The translations under genes and the position numbers were made by a program. From Acetobacteraceae bacterium (GTDB lineage Bacteria > Pseudomonadota > Alphaproteobacteria > Acetobacterales > Acetobacteraceae), in contig JADGHI010000125.1 in the NCBI GenBank assembly GCA_019689515.1, positions 1 to 9,079 of the forward strand: a DNA stretch of 9,079 nucleotides, read 5' to 3'. Below the pieces are notes generated by a model, which was not told the origin of the DNA, did not search any database, and saw only the letters and a list, made by a program, of their open reading frames with translations. Numbering within the stretch: position 1 is the stretch's first letter; the number at the start of each line of letters is the position of its first letter. Below, piece by piece: positions 4,798 to 9,079 of the stretch.

Positions 4798-6315
4798 ATG
4801 TCCGAGATGAAGGCACCGGACCGGCTGAAGGCGCAGCCCGCGGCGGCGACACCGACGCCCGCCGCGGGCCAGCCGCTCTACGCCAACCGGCAGAAGGTCT
4901 ATCCGAAGGCGGTGCGCGGCCCGGTGCGGCGGGCGAAGTGGGCCGTCCTCGCGCTCTGCCTCGGCCTCTACTACCTCGTGCCCTGGCTGCGCTGGGACCG
5001 CGGGCCCGGCGTGCCGGACCAGGCGGTGCTGGTGGACATGGCGAATGCCCGCCTGTTCTTCCTCTGGATCGAGCTCTGGCCGCAGGAGATCTACTTCCTC
5101 GCCGGCGCGCTCATCCTCGGCGCGATCGCCCTCTTCGCCGTCTCCTCCCTGTTCGGGCGGCTGTGGTGCGGCTTCACCTGCCCGCAGACGGTCTGGACCG
5201 ACCTGTTCATGTGGGTCGAGCGGCTCATCGAGGGCGACCGCGTCGAGCGCATGCGCCTCGACAAGGCGCCCTGGACGGCCGCGAAATGGGCAAGGAAGAC
5301 GGCCAAGCACGCCGCCTGGCTCGTCATCGCCGCGGCTACCGGCGGCGCCTGGATCATGTACTTCAACGACGCGCCGACGGTGACGCGCGAGATCCTCACC
5401 GGCGCGGCGTCGGCCAAGGTCTACTTCTTCTTCGGCCTGTTCACCGCCACCACCTATGTCCTCGCCGGCTGGGCGCGCGAGCAGGTCTGCACCTACATGT
5501 GCCCCTGGCCGCGCTTTCAGGCGGCGATGCTCGACGAGCACTCGCTCGTCGTCTCCTACCGCGCCTGGCGGGGCGAGCCGCGCGGCAAGGCGAAGGCCAA
5601 GGGCGTCGGCGACTGCGTGGACTGCATGGCCTGCGTGCAGGTCTGCCCCACCGGGATCGACATCCGCGACGGGCTCCAGATTGAGTGCATCGGCTGCGGC
5701 CTGTGCATCGATGCCTGCGACCAGATCATGGACCGGCTTGGCCGGCCGAGGGGCCTGATCGCCTTCGAGACGCTGACCAACCTCGCCGCCAGCGAGGCGG
5801 CCGCGGCGAAGCTCCCGCCCGGACCGGAGCGGCTCGCCTGCGGCATGGCGGCCCGCGCGGCGCCACGCTTCCTCCGCCCACGGACCATCCTCTATGCGGG
5901 GATGCTCTCCGTCGTCGCGCTGGCCATGCTCGGCGCCTTCCTGATGCGCGAGACGCTGACCGTCACGGCGATCCGCGACCGCGCGCCGATCTTCGTGCGT
6001 CTTTCGGACGGCGGGGTGCGTAACGGCTACACCCTCAAGATCGCCAACAAGACACACGAGGCCGCGAGTTTCGCGCTCGCCCTCGACGCCCCGGCCGGGC
6101 TGCGGCTCGTGGTGCAGGACGTTGCGGCGAGCGACGCGGAGGGCCGCCCGCTGCTTCCAACGCGGCCGGATGGGCTGGCGCAGTACCGCGTCTTCCTCAC
6201 CGCGCCGCCGGGCCTGCGGCTGCCCGAATCCACGCCCGTCACCTTCCGCCTGCTCGATGCGCGCGGCCATGTCGTCGCGCGTGAGGGCAGCGTCTTCCTC
6301 GGTCCGAAACCATGA
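4798..6315 (+). CDS. ccoG: cbb3 oxidase assembly protein CcoG (FixG/RdxA), polyferredoxin cupric reductase
   Basis: CcoG is a membrane iron-sulfur protein that in studied bacteria reduces Cu(II) so that Cu(I) can be supplied for CuB assembly. The product has 505 residues. Membrane spans lie at about 47-64, 86-116, 171-187, 207-225 and 364-382. Two [4Fe-4S] motifs are intact: C273/C276/C279/C283 (CVDCMACVQVCP) and C297/C300/C303/C307 (CIGCGLCIDAC). Further conserved cysteine pairs sit in WCGFTCPQ (C124, C128) and CTYMCPWP (C231, C235). The C-terminal 120 residues or so after the last span fit the Ig-like FixG C-terminal domain. The ATG at 4798 has only weak upstream complementarity (GGCGGA at 4779-4784 is 13 nt away), unlike the strong sites of the structural genes. 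Its stop overlaps the ccoH start as ATGA. Confidence 0.97.
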   Translation: MSEMKAPDRLKAQPAAATPTPAAGQPLYANRQKVYPKAVRGPVRRAKWAVLALCLGLYYLVPWLRWDRGPGVPDQAVLVDMANARLFFLWIELWPQEIYFLAGALILGAIALFAVSSLFGRLWCGFTCPQTVWTDLFMWVERLIEGDRVERMRLDKAPWTAAKWARKTAKHAAWLVIAAATGGAWIMYFNDAPTVTREILTGAASAKVYFFFGLFTATTYVLAGWAREQVCTYMCPWPRFQAAMLDEHSLVVSYRAWRGEPRGKAKAKGVGDCVDCMACVQVCPTGIDIRDGLQIECIGCGLCIDACDQIMDRLGRPRGLIAFETLTNLAASEAAAAKLPPGPERLACGMAARAAPRFLRPRTILYAGMLSVVALAMLGAFLMRETLTVTAIRDRAPIFVRLSDGGVRNGYTLKIANKTHEAASFALALDAPAGLRLVVQDVAASDAEGRPLLPTRPDGLAQYRVFLTAPPGLRLPESTPVTFRLLDARGHVVAREGSVFLGPKP

Positions 6316-6791
6316 ACGGGACGACACCTCCCTCCCCTCGCCGCTCCGCCTGGATTCCCTGGGTGTTCGTCGGTGGGATGCTCACGGTGTTCGCCGTGAA
6401 CGCCGTGATGGTCCATCTCGCTCTCGCCACCTTCCCCGGCGTGACGGTCGGGCGCGCCTATGAGCGCGGCCGCGGCTACAATCAGGTGCTGGCCGAGGCG
6501 GCGCGGCAGGACGCGCTCGGCTGGCGGGCCGAGGTCGCGCTGGCGGAGGGCGGCGTCCTGACCCTCACCGCCTCAGACCGCGAGGGCCGGCCGCTCGAAG
6601 CACAGGTGCAGGGCGTGCTGCAGCGGCCGCTGGAAGGCACCGATCTGCCGCTCGAATTCGCTGCGGCAGGCCCCGGCCGCTGGGTCGCCTCGGTGCAGGG
6701 CGCGCGCGCCGGGCAATGGGATGCGCGCCTAACGCTCACCGGACCAGGCGGCGAACACTTCGATCTTCGCCAGAGGATCTTCCTCCGGTGA
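6312..6791 (+). CDS. ccoH: cbb3 oxidase assembly/stability protein CcoH (FixH)
   Basis: This is a 159-residue protein with one N-terminal membrane span (about 16-38, WVFVGGMLTVFAVNAVMVHLA) and a periplasmic domain. The 'GRAYERGRGYN' segment (47-57) right after the span is characteristic of FixH (usual form: A-Y-x-x-G-x-x-Y-N), and the rest fits the beta-rich FixH fold. In studied species CcoH interacts with the oxidase and is needed for stable assembly. The ATG overlaps the ccoG stop (ATGA) and no good ribosome binding site precedes it, so translation is probably coupled to ccoG. The stop in turn overlaps the ccoI start (GTGA). Identification rests on the motif, size and position between ccoG and ccoI. 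Confidence 0.93.
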   Translation: MNGTTPPSPRRSAWIPWVFVGGMLTVFAVNAVMVHLALATFPGVTVGRAYERGRGYNQVLAEAARQDALGWRAEVALAEGGVLTLTASDREGRPLEAQVQGVLQRPLEGTDLPLEFAAAGPGRWVASVQGARAGQWDARLTLTGPGGEHFDLRQRIFLR

Positions 6792-9079
6792 GCGTGCTCA
6801 GCCGCTTCACCCCGGCGCCTGCCGCCACGATCACACCGGCTGCCACCTGCCTGCACTGCGGCACGCCGCTTGCGCCGGGTCAGGCCGAGTTCTGCTGCGC
6901 CGGATGCGAGGGCGCGCATGCGCTGGTTTCCCGCCTCGGCCTCGACGCCTTCTACCGGCGACGCGAGGCAGCCGCCGCCTCGGATGGCGCGCTGCGCCCG
7001 GTTGCCGAGCCGCTCGCGACCGACTTCGCCCCCCTCGCGCGTGCGGAGCGCGACGGCGTCCACAGCCTGGAACTGATGGTCTCCGGCCTGACCTGCGGCG
7101 CCTGCGTCTGGCTCGTCGAGCAGGCGCTCGCCGCAGAGCCTGAGGTCCTGCGCGCCCGCGCCAGCCTTTCCGCGCGGCGGCTGACTGTCGCCTGGCGCGG
7201 CCCGGCCTCGCGCGCCAACGACTTCGCCGCGCTGCTCGGCCGCCTCGGCTTCCGCGTCGCACCCTGGTCGCCGGCCTGCCTGCGCGCGACCGAGGACGAG
7301 GAGGGCCGGCGGCTGATCCGCGCCCTCGGCATCGCCGCCTTCGGCTCGATGAACGTGATGCTCGTCTCGGTCGCCGTCTGGGTCGGCTGGGACATGGGCG
7401 AGGCGACGCGCGCGGCGATGCACTGGCTCGCCGCGCTGATCGGCCTGCCGGTGATCGCCGTGGCGGGCCTGCCCTTCTACCGCTCCGCGCTCGATGCTTT
7501 GCGCGCGCGGCGCGTGAACATGGATGTGGCGGTCTCGATCGCCATCATCGCCACCGCGGCGATGAGCCTGTCCGAGACCCTGCGCAACGGCCCCTACACC
7601 TGGTTCGACGGCGCCACCGCCCTCCTTGCCCTGCTGCTCGCCGGCCGCGTGCTGGACCGCGCGGCGCGGCGCAAGGCGCGCCAGGCAGCGGCCGAATTGC
7701 TCGCGCTGCAGGAAGGCAGCGTCACGCTGCTGCACGAGGACGGCACCACCCGGACCGTCCCCGTCGAGCAGGTGCGCCCCGGCGCGTGCCTGCTGATCGC
7801 CGCCGGCGAGCGGCTGCGCCTGGACGGCACGCTCGACGGCGACGAGGGAGGCGAGGCGCTGCTCGACACCAGCGCCACGACCGGGGAGAGCCTGCCGCGC
7901 CGCTTCGCCGCCGGCGACCCGCTGCCCGCAGGCGCCGTCAACATGGGCGCGCCCTTCCGCCTGCGCGTCACTGCCGCCGCGGCCGATGGCTCGCTCGCCG
8001 CCATGGCGCGGCTGCTCGAGCGCGCGGAGCAGGCGAAGAGCCGCTTCGTCTCGGTCGCCGACAAGGCAGCGCGACTCTATGTGCCGGTCGCGCTCGCCGT
8101 CGCGTTCGGCACCTTCCTCGGCCGCTGGGTCTGGCTCGATGCGACCTGGCAGGAGGCGCTCGTGCCGGCGGTCGCGGCGCTGATCATCACCTGCCCCTGC
8201 GGCCTCGCGATCGCCGTGCCAGCGGTGCAGGTCGTCGCGGTGGGCGCGCTGTTCCACCGCGGCATCCTCGTCGCCGCGCCGACCGCACTGGAGCGGCTCG
8301 CCACCGCCGACCACGTGGTCCTCGACAAGACCGGCACGCTGACGGAAGGCCGCCCGGCGCTCCTGCCCGATCCCACGCGCGATCCCGCCAGCCTGCGCGC
8401 CGCCGCCGCGCTCGCCCGCGCCTCGCGCCATCCGCTCGCGCGTGCCCTGGCGCGCGCCTGCCCGGACGCGCCCGCCGCAGAGGGCGTGCGGGAGGTCCCC
8501 GGCGCCGGTCTGGAGCGCGGCGCGGAACGGCTCGGCAGCGCCGCCTTCTGCGATGTCGCGCCAGCCCGGGACGACGGCATGACGCTCTACTACCGTGCCG
8601 GGATCGCGCCGCCCGTCGCCTTCCGCTTCGCCGACCGCGTGCGCGACGATGCGCCCGAGGCCGTCGCCGCGTTGCATCGCCTCGGCCTCACGACCGAGCT
8701 CCTCTCGGGCGACGGCAGCGAAGCCGTCGAGCGCGTGGCGCGGATGACCGGCGCCGGCCCCTGGACCGCGCGTGCCACGCCCGCAGCCAAGGCCGCGCGC
8801 ATCGAGGCGCTGCGCGCCGAGGGTCGCCGGCCCCTGATGGTGGGCGACGGCATCAACGACGCGGCCGCCCTCGCCCTCGCGCATGTCTCGGCGAGCCCCG
8901 GCGGCGCCACCGATCTCGCCCAGACCGCCTCCGACCTGGTGCTGCGCGGCGAAGGGCTGGCCGCATTGCCGGCGGCCATTGCCGTGGCGCGGCGGGCGCA
9001 GCGCATCGCGCGGCAGAACATCGCCTTCAGCCTGATCTACAACGTGATCGCGGTGCCCGCCGCGGTGGCCGGCCTCGCG
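6788..9079 (+). CDS. ccoI: Copper-transporting P1B-type ATPase CcoI (FixI), 3' end cut by window edge
   Basis: 764 codons are visible and the frame is open to the last base; the end falls in the penultimate membrane span, so perhaps 30-50 residues are missing. The start is GTG 6788, overlapping the ccoH stop (GTGA) and preceded by AGAGGA (6772-6777) 10 nt upstream. Domains in order: a cysteine-rich N-terminal metal-binding segment (C21, C24, C36, C37, C40); a heavy-metal-associated domain with GLTCGAC (C103, C106); four spans (about 180-286); the actuator with TGES (365-368); spans 5-6 with the transport motif CPC (469-471); the phosphorylation motif DKTGT (D513); the HP motif (H548-P549); GDGIND (686-691); and the YN of span 7 (751-752). 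CcoI delivers copper for CuB of CcoN rather than acting mainly in detoxification. The MxxSS motif of span 8 would lie past the edge. Confidence 0.97.
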   Translation, partial: MSVLSRFTPAPAATITPAATCLHCGTPLAPGQAEFCCAGCEGAHALVSRLGLDAFYRRREAAAASDGALRPVAEPLATDFAPLARAERDGVHSLELMVSGLTCGACVWLVEQALAAEPEVLRARASLSARRLTVAWRGPASRANDFAALLGRLGFRVAPWSPACLRATEDEEGRRLIRALGIAAFGSMNVMLVSVAVWVGWDMGEATRAAMHWLAALIGLPVIAVAGLPFYRSALDALRARRVNMDVAVSIAIIATAAMSLSETLRNGPYTWFDGATALLALLLAGRVLDRAARRKARQAAAELLALQEGSVTLLHEDGTTRTVPVEQVRPGACLLIAAGERLRLDGTLDGDEGGEALLDTSATTGESLPRRFAAGDPLPAGAVNMGAPFRLRVTAAAADGSLAAMARLLERAEQAKSRFVSVADKAARLYVPVALAVAFGTFLGRWVWLDATWQEALVPAVAALIITCPCGLAIAVPAVQVVAVGALFHRGILVAAPTALERLATADHVVLDKTGTLTEGRPALLPDPTRDPASLRAAAALARASRHPLARALARACPDAPAAEGVREVPGAGLERGAERLGSAAFCDVAPARDDGMTLYYRAGIAPPVAFRFADRVRDDAPEAVAALHRLGLTTELLSGDGSEAVERVARMTGAGPWTARATPAAKAARIEALRAEGRRPLMVGDGINDAAALALAHVSASPGGATDLAQTASDLVLRGEGLAALPAAIAVARRAQRIARQNIAFSLIYNVIAVPAAVAGLA

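Noticed and set aside
4747..6327. Minus-strand open frame of about 526 codons opposite ccoG
   Set aside because: It mirrors ccoG and gives a low-complexity, charged product with no recognisable fold; it is a shadow of the real gene.
6482..8884. Very long open frame (about 800 codons) on the minus strand opposite ccoH and ccoI
   Set aside because: The plus strand encodes an intact P1B ATPase with every family motif. The antisense product is Arg/Gly/Ala/Glu-rich without any domain, as expected from GC-rich third positions suppressing antisense stops.
1..9079. tRNA or rRNA genes, CRISPR arrays, insertion sequences, phage or attachment sites
   Set aside because: No cloverleaf-like sequence, spaced direct repeats, transposase or integrase coding region, or terminal inverted repeats were seen. 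Composition looks even across the window, so there is no sign of recent transfer.

Overview
The window is a strongly GC-rich stretch from a proteobacterium, most likely an alphaproteobacterium (Rhodospirillales/Acetobacteraceae or Rhodobacterales type). This rests on the codon bias (G or C at most third positions), the gene order ccoNOQP-ccoGHI, the single-membrane-span CcoP, and a perfect FNR/FixK-type box upstream. The genus cannot be read from the sequence.

Layout. Two genes on the minus strand occupy the left end. One is the 5' part of a secreted EF-hand protein gene, cut by the window edge (1-344). The other is a complete polytopic membrane protein gene of the DUF2189 family (469-1251). 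A 175-bp divergent intergenic region (1252-1426) follows. It holds a perfect FNR/FixK half-site palindrome (1326-1339), a perfect 8-bp-stem inverted repeat (1276-1294) and a potential UUCG-tetraloop hairpin (1381-1410). From 1427 to the right edge the plus strand is a tightly packed cbb3 oxidase operon: ccoN, ccoO, ccoQ, ccoP, then the assembly genes ccoG, ccoH (fixH) and ccoI (fixI). ccoI runs off the right end and lacks only its last few dozen codons. ccoS/fixS, usually next, is beyond the window.

How the genes work together. CcoNOQP is the C-type (cbb3) haem-copper oxidase, a proton-pumping terminal oxidase with high oxygen affinity that draws electrons from cytochrome c or the bc1 complex. 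CcoN carries haem b, haem b3 and CuB. CcoO and CcoP bring three c-type haems. CcoQ is a small stabilising subunit. CcoI is a copper-transporting P1B ATPase, CcoG a membrane iron-sulfur cupric reductase, and CcoH an assembly and stability factor. Together they supply CuB and mature the enzyme. The FNR-type box fits induction under low oxygen. The box could also serve the divergent DUF2189 gene, which makes that protein the best candidate here for an uncharacterised partner of the oxidase.

The operon itself is canonical: every diagnostic metal ligand I looked for is present and I see no frameshift. The less explained material is the DUF2189 linkage, the non-coding structure in the divergent region, and the tandem repeats upstream of the EF-hand gene.
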